A stretch of DNA of 33,728 bases, from assembly GCF_017433805.1 (NCBI RefSeq), contig NZ_JAFRGN010000010.1:1-33728 (forward strand), read 5' to 3'. This stretch comes from Butyrivibrio sp. Lineage in GTDB: Bacteria > Bacillota > Clostridia > Lachnospirales > Lachnospiraceae. A model generated the notes under the pieces. That model ran no database searches and was not told the DNA's origin. It saw only the letters and a program-made list of their open reading frames with translations. Positions 1-9,265 of this stretch are shown here, piece by piece; position 1 is the stretch's first letter, and every line of letters begins with the position of its first letter. Both the position numbers and the translations under genes were made by a program.

Positions 1-3000
1 GATCAAATGGACATACCTTATCCTGGAAGTAGGAAACATCAGGATCTTTATCAAAGTCTGTCCTCTCAACAACAGCTTCCTCATCACATGGCTTCTGAAC
101 CAATTCACCAAGGTTAAAGGCAAATCTGGTCTTAAGATATGGATGAGCATCAACTGCTGCCCTGGCTGCGTCTGCAACCTTATCAGCATCCATTCCTTCA
201 AGCACAAGGAGTGATGGAACATTGTACTGAAGGCTTTCTTTGTTCATCTCCCATGCAAGGTAGATACCGCGCTGGTTCTCTGTAATAGGATAGAAATCTC
301 TTGGTGCATTTACCTTGATCTGGCTTGCGAAGGTTGTGTCTCCACCCTCAAGGGCACTAGCCAGATCGCGGATAACAGGAGTCTTCATCATCTGAGCTAC
401 GGAGATCTTTCTGCCAAGGTCCTTCTGAGCCTTAGCAACAAATCTCATCATTGCAATAGATGACATTCCAAGACCAACCAGGTCGTCGGTAACACCAAAT
501 TTATCTGTTCCAAGTACCTCAGTAGCAATCTCAAAGAGATTCTTTTCAAGTTCGCTAGCTGGAGCAACCATCTCAAGATTCTGCCATACAGGATCAGGAA
601 GGGCCTTTCTGTTGACCTTTCCACTTGGTGTATAAGGCATAGCTTCAAGACATACATACTGTGAAGGTAGCATGTAATCTGCAAGAGACTGTGCCATGTG
701 CTTAGCCAGCTTATCCTCATCGATAGTCTTACCAGCCTTAGGTACGTAGTACAGAATGAGCTTGCCCTTCTTAACTGCAGCTGCTGCCACCTGAATTCCT
801 GCAAAGTGAGAAGCTCTTGTCTCAACTTCGCCAAGCTCTACACGGAAACCGTTGATCTTGATCTGATTATCGATTCTTCCAAGGCACTCTAATAGGCCAT
901 CCTTGTTGTATCTTCCAAGGTCGCCTGTATGATACATAGGAACTCCCTTAATAAATGGGCATTCCTCAAATACTTCATCTGTCTTTTCCTTCTGCTTCCA
1001 ATAGCCTCTTCCAACCTGTGGGCCTGCATAGCAGATTTCTCCCGGCACAGATCTTGGAAGGAGATGTCCGTCTGCATCTACAACGAACAGATATCCGTTA
1101 GCTACTGGTCTTCCAATAGGAATTCTCTTATAAATTGTGTCTTTTTCCAGATTGAACATTGAAATGATGTTAGTACACTCAGTTGGGCCATACTTGTTCA
1201 TGATCTGGGTCTTAGTGCTGATAAGGTCTGTAAGAGGCTCGCCGATAAGAGTCATGTATCTCATGTTAAGGTCATAGCTCTTAGCCAGCATCTTACCGAT
1301 GGATGTAGTAAATCCGCAGCCTGTGATCTTGTTCTTTTCAAGGAACTCATAGATGAGCTTAGGCTCTCTACGGATGCTCTCAGGCATGATGAACATACCT
1401 GCACCTGTAGCTAGTACTGGGAATACATCCTCAATATGTGAGTCAAAAGAGAATGAGAAGTGATGACCTATTCTGTCCTTATCCGTAAGCTCATTATGGC
1501 GTATTGTGAGCTCCACAAAGTTCATAAGTCCCTTGTGATGGAGCATTGCGCCCTTAGGCTTACCGGTTGTTCCGGAAGTATAGATCATGTAGGCAAGTCT
1601 CTCTGGAGATGAGAGGTTAACTGCCTTGGTATTCTTTTTCTCTTTAACAATAGTTCTAACCGTATCCTCTGTCAGAACGAGCTTAGCGCCGGAATCCTCC
1701 AGCATGTAGTCTATTCTGTCCTTAGGATATGCTATATCGATAGGCACATAGGCAGCGCCTGCCTTGTGGATACCAACAACTGCCACAACAAATTCAAGGC
1801 TTCTATCCATCTTGACTGCGACAAAGTCATCTTCCTTGACCTTGTGGCTGATCAGATAGTTAGCAACAATGTCAGACTGCTCATTGAGCTGAGCATAGGT
1901 GATGCTGCCCTTATCGTCTGTTACAGCAACCTTGTCCGCATGAGTTCTGCAAACCTTCAGGAACTTATCCATCCATGTCAGATTTCTTCTATAGTCGAGC
2001 TTATCGCCTGCAGAGAGCTTCATAATAGCTTTTCTGTCTAGTTCACTTATAAGTTCAACATCCTTAAGGTATTCTACCTTCATAAGAGACTTAGCTACGT
2101 TCTCAATAGACTTTGCAAAGGTCTCCATGTCAGCTCTGTTATATCTTTGTCCGTCGTACTCGATGAAGGTTACATAATCACCATCTTCAGGGTATACAGT
2201 TACAGAAACAGGGAACTTAACGGTATCTATCAAAAGAGGAATCTGAGTAGCTCCCTTAGTAACTCCGCCTTCAAACAGTCCGCCCTGGAAAGCGTACATA
2301 ACTTCAGCCTTAATGCCCTGTTGCTCAACTATCTTAGTATATGGATAGAGCTCACATTCCATTGTCTCCTGCATCTGGGCATAAACGCTCTTAATGTAAT
2401 CTATAGCTGTGATCTTAGACTCATCGCCAGCATAAGAAACAACAGGAAGTGTTCTTGCAAACATACCTACGCAGTTCATGAGCTGAGAATCTATAGAACG
2501 GCCATTACTGATGGTCGCATATACACTCTTTTCAACTCTGCATACTCTCTTAAGGCACTCTGCGAAAGCTGCCTGCATAAAGCTTGCAGCTGTTACGCCG
2601 TTCTTGCGGCAGAAAGCATCGATCCTGGAAGCTTTCATTCTGGTGAGTACAGTTCCATACTCATAACCGTCACAAGGTCCACCTTCTGGATAAACTACTG
2701 CCTCGGCGCCCTTAAGAAGCTTGTCAAAATATTTGCCACATGCACTAAGGGACTTGGACTTAACATACTCTTTTTCAAAGATTGCAAAGTCGTAAGCTGT
2801 AATAGCTTCACTTGTAATCTCTCTGCCTTCATAAGCAGAAATGACGTCTCTTCCAAAGATTCCTGTAGACAGGCCATCATAGATAATGTGGTGGATATCT
2901 GTAAACAGCCAGGTCTTGTTCTCAAAAGTAACTACTTCTGCCCTATAGAGCTTGTCATTTAACAGGTCAAAAGGACATACCTTCTTCTGGAAGAAGGCTG

Positions 3001-6000
3001 TGCCAGGCTCTTCATTAAGTGTGAATACAGGAACCTTAGCCTTTTCCGTGCCAGGCTTCTGAACAAGGTCGCCGTCAACATACTCAAGTCTTGTCTTAAG
3101 ATACTGATGAGAATCGATTACCTTCTCAACTGCCTTTGCAAGCTGCGTAGCATCCTTATCTTCAAAAAGATAAAGTGAAGGCACGTTGTACTGAAGTGTT
3201 CCACGGTTCTTTTCCCACTCAAGGTAAACACCTCTCTGGTTCTCGGTGATCGGATAATGATCCCTTGTTCCATAGGATGTGATAACGGCCTTATCTGCAA
3301 TAATTCCGCTGCTAGCGCCAAGCTTATCAGCGATACCTCTGATGGTAGGCGCCTTCATGATATCAGCAAGTGCTATCTTAAGTCCCAGATTCTGCTGGAT
3401 GGCAGCCACAAATCGCATCATTGCAATAGATGACATACCCTGACTTACAAGGTCATCTGTTACACCAAAATTCTCTGTTCCAAGAATCTTGTACGCCTGG
3501 TCTATCAGATCTGTTTCCAGCTTGTTCTGAGGCTGAATCTTTTCAAGGCCGCTTACCTCTGGCTCAGGAAGAACAAGTCTGTTGATCTTACCATTTGCAT
3601 TAAGAGGGAGCTTATCCAGCTTCGTGAATACAGTTGGAACCATGTAGCTTGCAAGGGTCTTACCCATAAATGCCTTAAGATCCTTCTCGTCTACTTTCAT
3701 GCCCTTCTTGGGCTGATAGTACAGAACAAGCATGTCATTCTTGACAGCAGCTACAGCCATATCGATGCTGTCATATTTACATGCACAGGTCTCAACCTCG
3801 CCAAGCTCGATTCTGAAGCCGCGAAGCTTAACCATGTGGTCTATTCTGCCGTGATATTCAATTTCTCCGTCCTGGTTATACCTTACAAGGTCGCCAGTGC
3901 GGAATACTCTTACCTTCTCTCCTGCTATTTCAAGAGTAGGGAACTTTTCAGCTGTAAGCTCTTCTCTGTTCCAGTAGCCAAGACCTATCTGTGGTCCGGC
4001 AAGGCACAGTTCACCAATAGATCCCATAGGAAGAAGGTTTCCATATCTATCACATACGTAAGCAGCATGGCCTTCGTTGACCATACCGATAGGAATATTG
4101 TCACTATTACCGTCCGTTACATCCTTATGTGTAATGAACATTGTAAACTCAGTAGGTCCATAAATATTGATGAGTCTGGCCTTAGGAAGCTTGGTTGGAG
4201 GCATCTTCTCGCCACCAGTCATGAGATACTCAAGCTTAATATTCGGATAATGCTTGATGAGCTCAAGACCGAGCTGAGTTGATACAAAGAATCCATTTAT
4301 GCGGTTCTTAGCCACATAATCATTAATGCCTTCAAGGTTCTTTCTAAGATCTTCATCGAAAATATGGACTGTTGCGCCAATGGAAAGTGATCCGATGTAA
4401 TCGATAAGAGCTCCATCAAAGGTAAGTGGAGATAAAACGCCATAACTACCATCGCGTCTTATTCCAATTTCCTTTTCCATAAGTCTTACGAAATATCTTA
4501 GGCCTAACTGCGTTAGTACTGCGCCCTTAGGCTTACCAGTAGATCCGGAAGTATAGATGAGATAAGCCTTCTTATCTCTTGTACTTAAGTTGATAGGCTT
4601 CTCATTTGCATAGTTCTTTTGAGCCTTCTGTACATCCTCAAGTGTGATAATGAGTTTCGCACCAGAATCCTCCATCATGTACCTGATTCTCTCTTCCGGA
4701 TATGCAGAATCCATAGGCATTCCGGCAGCACCCGCACGCTGGATACCGATGAGGGCTGTAAGAACTTCTTTTACTCTATCGAACTTAACTCCTACGAAGT
4801 CGCCAGGCTTAACACCTTTTTCAATGCAGTATGCAGCTACTGCATTTGAATTCCTGTCAAGTTCTTCATAGGTCATGCTGCTGGAACTATCCACAACAGC
4901 TGTCTTGTCTGGATATTTAGCAGCCATCTTGATGAAAAGATCTACCCATGTGGTATCAGGTTCAAGCTTAACAGGCTTTCCAGATGACTGTTTGGCAACA
5001 CTCTTTTCTTCTTTTTCAGTGATAAGGCGAACATCCCTAAGGTATTTCTTTTCAACAAGGGTTGTTGCACACTGACCAAGAGCAGCTGCAAATTGTTCCA
5101 TATCCTTATGGCCATAGCGTGCCTTATCATATTCAATATCAATCCTGTATTTGCTGCTCTCAGGATATACTGTGATAACGATAGGGAACTTGGAGGTTCC
5201 AAGCGCAAGCGGAATCTGTGCCACTCTCTTATTACTGCCACTTTCAAGGATACCGCCCTGGAAGGTGAACATGATCTCAGCCTTGATATCATGCGTAGCA
5301 ACCATCTCAGTATATGGATAGAGCTCGCTTGTAAGACTCTGCTTCATCTGTCCATAAACATCCATGATAAAGTCTTCAGAAAGAGCATCTGGAGCAGTCT
5401 CTGACTCAACAGCAAATGGCACGGTTCTTACATACATACCAACACTGTCAAGAAGCCTTGTATCAGTAGCTCTTCCGCCACTAGCTGTTACATAGATAAG
5501 CTTTTCTCTTCTGACTAGTCTCTTAAGTGTTTCAGCTACCGCTGCCTGCATAAGTGCAGCTTCTGTAATACTCTTATCTCTGCAGTATTCCTCAATATTC
5601 TTTTTGCTGATGAGAGCATCTGCGTGGCCAATGCCCTTTCCATCCGGAACGCAGGAATCCGGGTAGATTGCTGCTTCTCCGTCTGTAAGAAGCTCATCAA
5701 AGTACTGTTTGTCCTCAAGGAATCTTTCGCTATCTCTGTAATTCTGCTCATAGAGAGCAAAATCAAAGGCTGTGATCTCTTCTTGCTTAACTGCCTTGCC
5801 ATCGTAAGCATCAAGGATGCCACGCATCAAAAGACCGTTTGAAAGGCCATCATAGATAATATGATGAGCATCAATAAAGAGCCAGGTTCTATCCTTGTAG
5901 GAAACAATCTCGATACGATAAAGTCTGTCGTTAAAAAGGTCAAAAGGCTTAACCTTCTTCTGGAAGTAAGCAGCGTCAGGCTCAGTCTTAACTGTAGTGA

Positions 6001-9000
6001 GCTTAACCTCTGGCTCTACTGACATAAATTTCTGCATCAGATCGCCGTCGATATACTCAAATCTTGTCTCAAGGTATCTGTGAGCTGCTATTGCAGTTTT
6101 AACAGCACCTGCAAGGCGCTTAGGATCAACATTTTTAATCTCATAAAGAGATGGAATGTTGTATTGCACTGCGTTTCTGTTCTTTTCCCAATCAAGATAA
6201 ACACCTCTCTGGTTCTCGGTGATTGGATAATAGAACTGCTCAACATGTTTAATCTGTGTTCCAACAGCAGACTCTTTTTCAAGAACTGCTGCAATATCCC
6301 TTACTCGTGGGCTTCTCATGACCTCTGATACAGAGATGTTCTTATTAAGCTCCTTCTTGATAAACGCAGAGAGCTTCATGATTGAGATAGAAGTAAGGCC
6401 AAGACCGATGATATCGTCTGTAACACCAAATTTATCATTCTCAAGGATCTCAGCAATTATTCCAAGAACCTTTTCTTCCATCTCTGTTTCAGGCGCAACC
6501 ATGAGAACATCGCTGGATACTGGGTTTGGAAGAAGCTTTTTATCCACCTTACCATTGACGCTCTCCGGAATAGCATCAACCTGGACATAGTAGGTTGGTA
6601 CCATATAATCAGGAAGAGCCTCCTCCATATAGAGGCTTAGGTTTTCCTTGAATTTTTTATCATCTTTTTTGCCTGAATTCAGAACATAGTAGAGAATGAG
6701 CTTGTCATTTCTGACATCACATACACATCCGCCTATTCCAGCAAACTGCGCAGCCTTACCTTCAACTTCTCCAAGCTCTACTCTGAATCCACGAATCTTT
6801 ATCTGGTTATCTACTCTGCCCTTGTACTCTAGGAGATTATCTGCGTTATAGCGCGCCATATCTCCTGTGCGGTAGACAGGTATTTCTTTTCCATTAACTG
6901 TAATGTTTACAAACTTCTCTTTTTCCAGATCATCCTGATTCCAATAACCATCAGCCATCTGTGGGCCTGAAAGACATAGCTCACCTGTAATTCCCTTAGG
7001 AAGAAGCTTGCCGTTCATATCGCATATAAAGCTGCTTGTACCCGGAACTGGTCTTCCAATAGGTATAGTAGTCTCATCGCCTGTGACCTCGTAATATGAG
7101 GAGCAGACAGTGAACTCTGTTGGACCATATCCGTTGATAACCTTATAGCTGGTCTTGTTAGTTGGAAGGAGAGCTTCCCCACCCATCATCAGGTATTCCA
7201 TCTTAAGGTCTGGATTATACTTGATAAGTTCCATACCAAGAAGGGTTGAAAGAGTAAGACCTGAAAGGTTATTATCTTCTATATAACTGCAGATACCAGT
7301 GATACTGGTTCTTAGTTCATCACTAAAAATGTGGGTTGTAGCGCCAACTGAAAGAGGACATGCAAGGTCATCTAATGAGGCATCAAAAGAGAAATTGCTG
7401 AAATGTCCGTATGCTTTGCCGTTTCTAATATCAAGCTTATCGGTTCTCCAGCTGACAAAATGAGAAAGGGATCTGTGACTTTGGATAACGCCTTTAGGCA
7501 TTCCAGTAGATCCTGAGGTGTAGATCATATAGGCATGATCTGAAATTTTTGCATTATTTACAGGCGCAGCATTCTTGTAATTAGCTGCGATTTCTCTGAT
7601 AGACTCTTTGGTCAGAGTGACTCTTGCACCAGAGTCATCCATCATATATTGGATTCTATCCTTAGGATAGGCTTCGTCGATAGGCACATAGGCAGCACCG
7701 GCCTTCATGATACCGATAACTGCTGCTGCAAACTCTTTAACACGGTTCATACGAACCGCTACGAACTGTCCCTGAGTGACCTTATTCTCCATAAGATATG
7801 CTGCAACTGAATTGGATAGCTCATCCAGTTCCTTATAGGTATAGGAACCATCCTTATCAACTACAGCCAATGTCTTAGGATATGCCTTGGCAGACGCTAC
7901 AAACTTATCTATAAAGGTATCCTTTGTGCCAGCTGCAAACTTTTCACCAGCAGAAAGCTTAGCTATCTCTTTTTCCTGGGAAGCGGACAAAATAGATAGC
8001 TCAGTTAGAGGCTCATCCACGTTTTCAAGCATCTCAAGTACAGTCTGCCTGATAGCATTTACCACTGTCTCAAGCATAGTCATGTCATTGAGCTTTTCAC
8101 TGGACTGAGCACGGACTTCATACTGATTGTTTGACTTATAAATAGTGATCAGAAGGTCTGAGGTACCATAATCAATAGGGATTCTGGTTGGGCATCTCTC
8201 TTCACCAAAATAGAAGTACTCTTCGTTTTCATTGGTGGAGAAGAAATTGTAGCTTATACCTTGCTCAGTTCCCATATCATTACAGAAATCTGTAAATGGA
8301 TAGTGATGATGACGGATACTCTTCATCTTCTCCATTACGCAGTCATTTATAAGCTGGCGGCATGTCATATCGTCTTTTTCCTCAATCAAAAGAGGAATAT
8401 TCTCAACGTACATACCGTAGCTTTCCTTGATCTTTTGGTCAAAACGGCCGCTTATTGCGATCGTATAAGCAATCTTTTTCTGACTTAAGAAGGAAGAAAC
8501 AACATGGCTAAAGGCAGCCTGGAAAAGGCCATCTACTGAGAGCTCCTGATCCTCACAGAAATTATCGACATCTTCTGCGTCGAGAAAAGCTGATTTCATA
8601 ATGATATTGCCCAAAGGATCCACATTTCTTGAAGAAAGTGTAGCCATAGGAATACCAGCAAATCTCTCTGTAAAGTACTGCTTATCTCTCTCATAGCCGT
8701 AATCTACGCCTGGATGCTCATCAATATATTCCAGCATGCCATAATCTTCAGGCACAACATGTCCCTTATAGGCAGCTGACATATCTCTTTTCGTAAAGAG
8801 TCTTCCTGAAGATTCGCCATCCATGATAATGTGATGGTAATTTCCGAGTAGATAATTGCCCTTTTCCGTTTCTACGAGCTCAAATCTTACAAGGGGCTCA
8901 TTTCCCAATGGGTCCATCTTCTGGGCAAAAAACGCCTTAGCAAAAGCATCTATCTCTGAGCTTTTAACTTTTTTCCTGGTTACCTTTAATTTGGCATCAG

Positions 9001-9223
9001 AAACATACTGAACAGGATTACCATTCTCATCAAGCTTGAAAAGAACACGCAGTTCCTTACGATTTGCATAAATCTCCTGTAGTCCCTTTTCAACTGCATC
9101 CAAATCCACATTATCAGTAAGCTTTGTATAGCTTGGCAAAAAGAACTGTCTCGACTCAGGATATTTCACGCAATCCATGAAGATTCCAAGCTGAGATTTA
9201 AGTAATGGATAAGTTTTTGTCAT
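1..9223 (-). CDS. Non-ribosomal peptide synthetase, three full C-A-T modules plus start of a fourth C domain (3' end outside window)
   Basis: One open frame of 3,074 codons runs from an ATG at 9223 to the left edge without a stop. A GGAAGG ribosome site lies 7 nt before the ATG. Domain order is C1-A1-T1-C2-A2-T2-C3-A3-T3-C4(partial). Condensation motifs HHIIxDG are at H130/H131, H1120/H1121 and about H2111. Each A domain has the A3 loop (for example YTSGSTG), the YGPTE motif, a TGD motif and the A10 lysine (NGKVD, NGKIN, SGKVN). The carrier motifs are GLTSI or GMSSI, with phosphopantetheine serines at about 945, 1932 and 2922. There is no loading A-T pair, no separate epimerization domain and, in the window, no thioesterase. 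An enzyme that opens with a C domain is usually primed by an acyl group from another protein. It is the last gene of an operon that supplies an ACP and two AMP ligases, which fits. The product is unknown. Confidence 0.95.
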   Translation of the reverse strand, partial: MTKTYPLLKSQLGIFMDCVKYPESRQFFLPSYTKLTDNVDLDAVEKGLQEIYANRKELRVLFKLDENGNPVQYVSDAKLKVTRKKVKSSEIDAFAKAFFAQKMDPLGNEPLVRFELVETEKGNYLLGNYHHIIMDGESSGRLFTKRDMSAAYKGHVVPEDYGMLEYIDEHPGVDYGYERDKQYFTERFAGIPMATLSSRNVDPLGNIIMKSAFLDAEDVDNFCEDQELSVDGLFQAAFSHVVSSFLSQKKIAYTIAISGRFDQKIKESYGMYVENIPLLIEEKDDMTCRQLINDCVMEKMKSIRHHHYPFTDFCNDMGTEQGISYNFFSTNENEEYFYFGEERCPTRIPIDYGTSDLLITIYKSNNQYEVRAQSSEKLNDMTMLETVVNAIRQTVLEMLENVDEPLTELSILSASQEKEIAKLSAGEKFAAGTKDTFIDKFVASAKAYPKTLAVVDKDGSYTYKELDELSNSVAAYLMENKVTQGQFVAVRMNRVKEFAAAVIGIMKAGAAYVPIDEAYPKDRIQYMMDDSGARVTLTKESIREIAANYKNAAPVNNAKISDHAYMIYTSGSTGMPKGVIQSHRSLSHFVSWRTDKLDIRNGKAYGHFSNFSFDASLDDLACPLSVGATTHIFSDELRTSITGICSYIEDNNLSGLTLSTLLGMELIKYNPDLKMEYLMMGGEALLPTNKTSYKVINGYGPTEFTVCSSYYEVTGDETTIPIGRPVPGTSSFICDMNGKLLPKGITGELCLSGPQMADGYWNQDDLEKEKFVNITVNGKEIPVYRTGDMARYNADNLLEYKGRVDNQIKIRGFRVELGEVEGKAAQFAGIGGCVCDVRNDKLILYYVLNSGKKDDKKFKENLSLYMEEALPDYMVPTYYVQVDAIPESVNGKVDKKLLPNPVSSDVLMVAPETEMEEKVLGIIAEILENDKFGVTDDIIGLGLTSISIMKLSAFIKKELNKNISVSEVMRSPRVRDIAAVLEKESAVGTQIKHVEQFYYPITENQRGVYLDWEKNRNAVQYNIPSLYEIKNVDPKRLAGAVKTAIAAHRYLETRFEYIDGDLMQKFMSVEPEVKLTTVKTEPDAAYFQKKVKPFDLFNDRLYRIEIVSYKDRTWLFIDAHHIIYDGLSNGLLMRGILDAYDGKAVKQEEITAFDFALYEQNYRDSERFLEDKQYFDELLTDGEAAIYPDSCVPDGKGIGHADALISKKNIEEYCRDKSITEAALMQAAVAETLKRLVRREKLIYVTASGGRATDTRLLDSVGMYVRTVPFAVESETAPDALSEDFIMDVYGQMKQSLTSELYPYTEMVATHDIKAEIMFTFQGGILESGSNKRVAQIPLALGTSKFPIVITVYPESSKYRIDIEYDKARYGHKDMEQFAAALGQCATTLVEKKYLRDVRLITEKEEKSVAKQSSGKPVKLEPDTTWVDLFIKMAAKYPDKTAVVDSSSSMTYEELDRNSNAVAAYCIEKGVKPGDFVGVKFDRVKEVLTALIGIQRAGAAGMPMDSAYPEERIRYMMEDSGAKLIITLEDVQKAQKNYANEKPINLSTRDKKAYLIYTSGSTGKPKGAVLTQLGLRYFVRLMEKEIGIRRDGSYGVLSPLTFDGALIDYIGSLSIGATVHIFDEDLRKNLEGINDYVAKNRINGFFVSTQLGLELIKHYPNIKLEYLMTGGEKMPPTKLPKARLINIYGPTEFTMFITHKDVTDGNSDNIPIGMVNEGHAAYVCDRYGNLLPMGSIGELCLAGPQIGLGYWNREELTAEKFPTLEIAGEKVRVFRTGDLVRYNQDGEIEYHGRIDHMVKLRGFRIELGEVETCACKYDSIDMAVAAVKNDMLVLYYQPKKGMKVDEKDLKAFMGKTLASYMVPTVFTKLDKLPLNANGKINRLVLPEPEVSGLEKIQPQNKLETDLIDQAYKILGTENFGVTDDLVSQGMSSIAMMRFVAAIQQNLGLKIALADIMKAPTIRGIADKLGASSGIIADKAVITSYGTRDHYPITENQRGVYLEWEKNRGTLQYNVPSLYLFEDKDATQLAKAVEKVIDSHQYLKTRLEYVDGDLVQKPGTEKAKVPVFTLNEEPGTAFFQKKVCPFDLLNDKLYRAEVVTFENKTWLFTDIHHIIYDGLSTGIFGRDVISAYEGREITSEAITAYDFAIFEKEYVKSKSLSACGKYFDKLLKGAEAVVYPEGGPCDGYEYGTVLTRMKASRIDAFCRKNGVTAASFMQAAFAECLKRVCRVEKSVYATISNGRSIDSQLMNCVGMFARTLPVVSYAGDESKITAIDYIKSVYAQMQETMECELYPYTKIVEQQGIKAEVMYAFQGGLFEGGVTKGATQIPLLIDTVKFPVSVTVYPEDGDYVTFIEYDGQRYNRADMETFAKSIENVAKSLMKVEYLKDVELISELDRKAIMKLSAGDKLDYRRNLTWMDKFLKVCRTHADKVAVTDDKGSITYAQLNEQSDIVANYLISHKVKEDDFVAVKMDRSLEFVVAVVGIHKAGAAYVPIDIAYPKDRIDYMLEDSGAKLVLTEDTVRTIVKEKKNTKAVNLSSPERLAYMIYTSGTTGKPKGAMLHHKGLMNFVELTIRHNELTDKDRIGHHFSFSFDSHIEDVFPVLATGAGMFIMPESIRREPKLIYEFLEKNKITGCGFTTSIGKMLAKSYDLNMRYMTLIGEPLTDLISTKTQIMNKYGPTECTNIISMFNLEKDTIYKRIPIGRPVANGYLFVVDADGHLLPRSVPGEICYAGPQVGRGYWKQKEKTDEVFEECPFIKGVPMYHTGDLGRYNKDGLLECLGRIDNQIKINGFRVELGEVETRASHFAGIQVAAAAVKKGKLILYYVPKAGKTIDEDKLAKHMAQSLADYMLPSQYVCLEAMPYTPSGKVNRKALPDPVWQNLEMVAPASELEKNLFEIATEVLGTDKFGVTDDLVGLGMSSIAMMRFVAKAQKDLGRKISVAQMMKTPVIRDLASALEGGDTTFASQIKVNAPRDFYPITENQRGIYLAWEMNKESLQYNVPSLLVLEGMDADKVADAARAAVDAHPYLKTRFAFNLGELVQKPCDEEAVVERTDFDKDPDVSYFQDKVCPFD
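345..3324 (-). other. NRPS module 3 (C3-A3-T3)
   Basis: C3 carries HHIIYDG near residue 2111 and T3 has Ser2922 in GMSSI. The by-eye code of A3 is D-S-E-G-T-I-K-N-I plus Lys. This matches no code I know, because the position after the first Asp, the 301 position (usually Gly or Ala) and a Lys at 322 are all unusual. The core ATP motifs are present, so the domain is probably active on an unusual substrate rather than dead. Positions 1-344 then hold the beginning of the fourth C domain. Confidence 0.75.
3325..6289 (-). other. NRPS module 2 (C2-A2-T2)
   Basis: C2 begins with the YPITENQRGVYLDW entry sequence and carries HHIIYDG at about residue 1120. T2 has Ser1932 in GMSSI. The by-eye code of A2 is D-G-I-F-M-G-I-M-F plus Lys. 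This resembles published isoleucine-type codes of the D-G-F-F-L-G-V-V-Y kind, so a branched aliphatic residue (Ile or Val) is the best guess. The code reading is directly from the translated sequence; the substrate is inference. Confidence 0.8.
6290..9223 (-). other. NRPS module 1 (C1-A1-T1)
   Basis: C1 occupies about residues 1-430 with HHIIMDGES at 130-138. A1 follows, with its A3 loop near residue 568, and T1 carries Ser945. Aligning A1 by eye to GrsA PheA gives the specificity residues D-A-D-T-M-G-G-V-C plus the A10 lysine. I cannot match this code confidently to a known substrate. The acidic residue at position 239 is the unusual feature and could fit a basic or polar side chain. C1 at the extreme N-terminus is the candidate acyl-accepting starter condensation domain. 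Confidence 0.8.
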
Positions 9224-9265
9224 GTTATTACCTTCCAAGATTTTATAGTCTAGCAAAAGAACTTC

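Noticed and set aside
2147-2962. Plus-strand open frame of 271 codons opposite the NRPS
   Set aside because: It lies exactly opposite the conserved C3 domain, has no ribosome site, and its composition (many Ser, Leu, Cys, Tyr) is that of an antisense shadow.
3836-4282. Plus-strand open frame of 148 codons opposite the second A domain
   Set aside because: Antisense shadow of A2 with no start signal or family resemblance.
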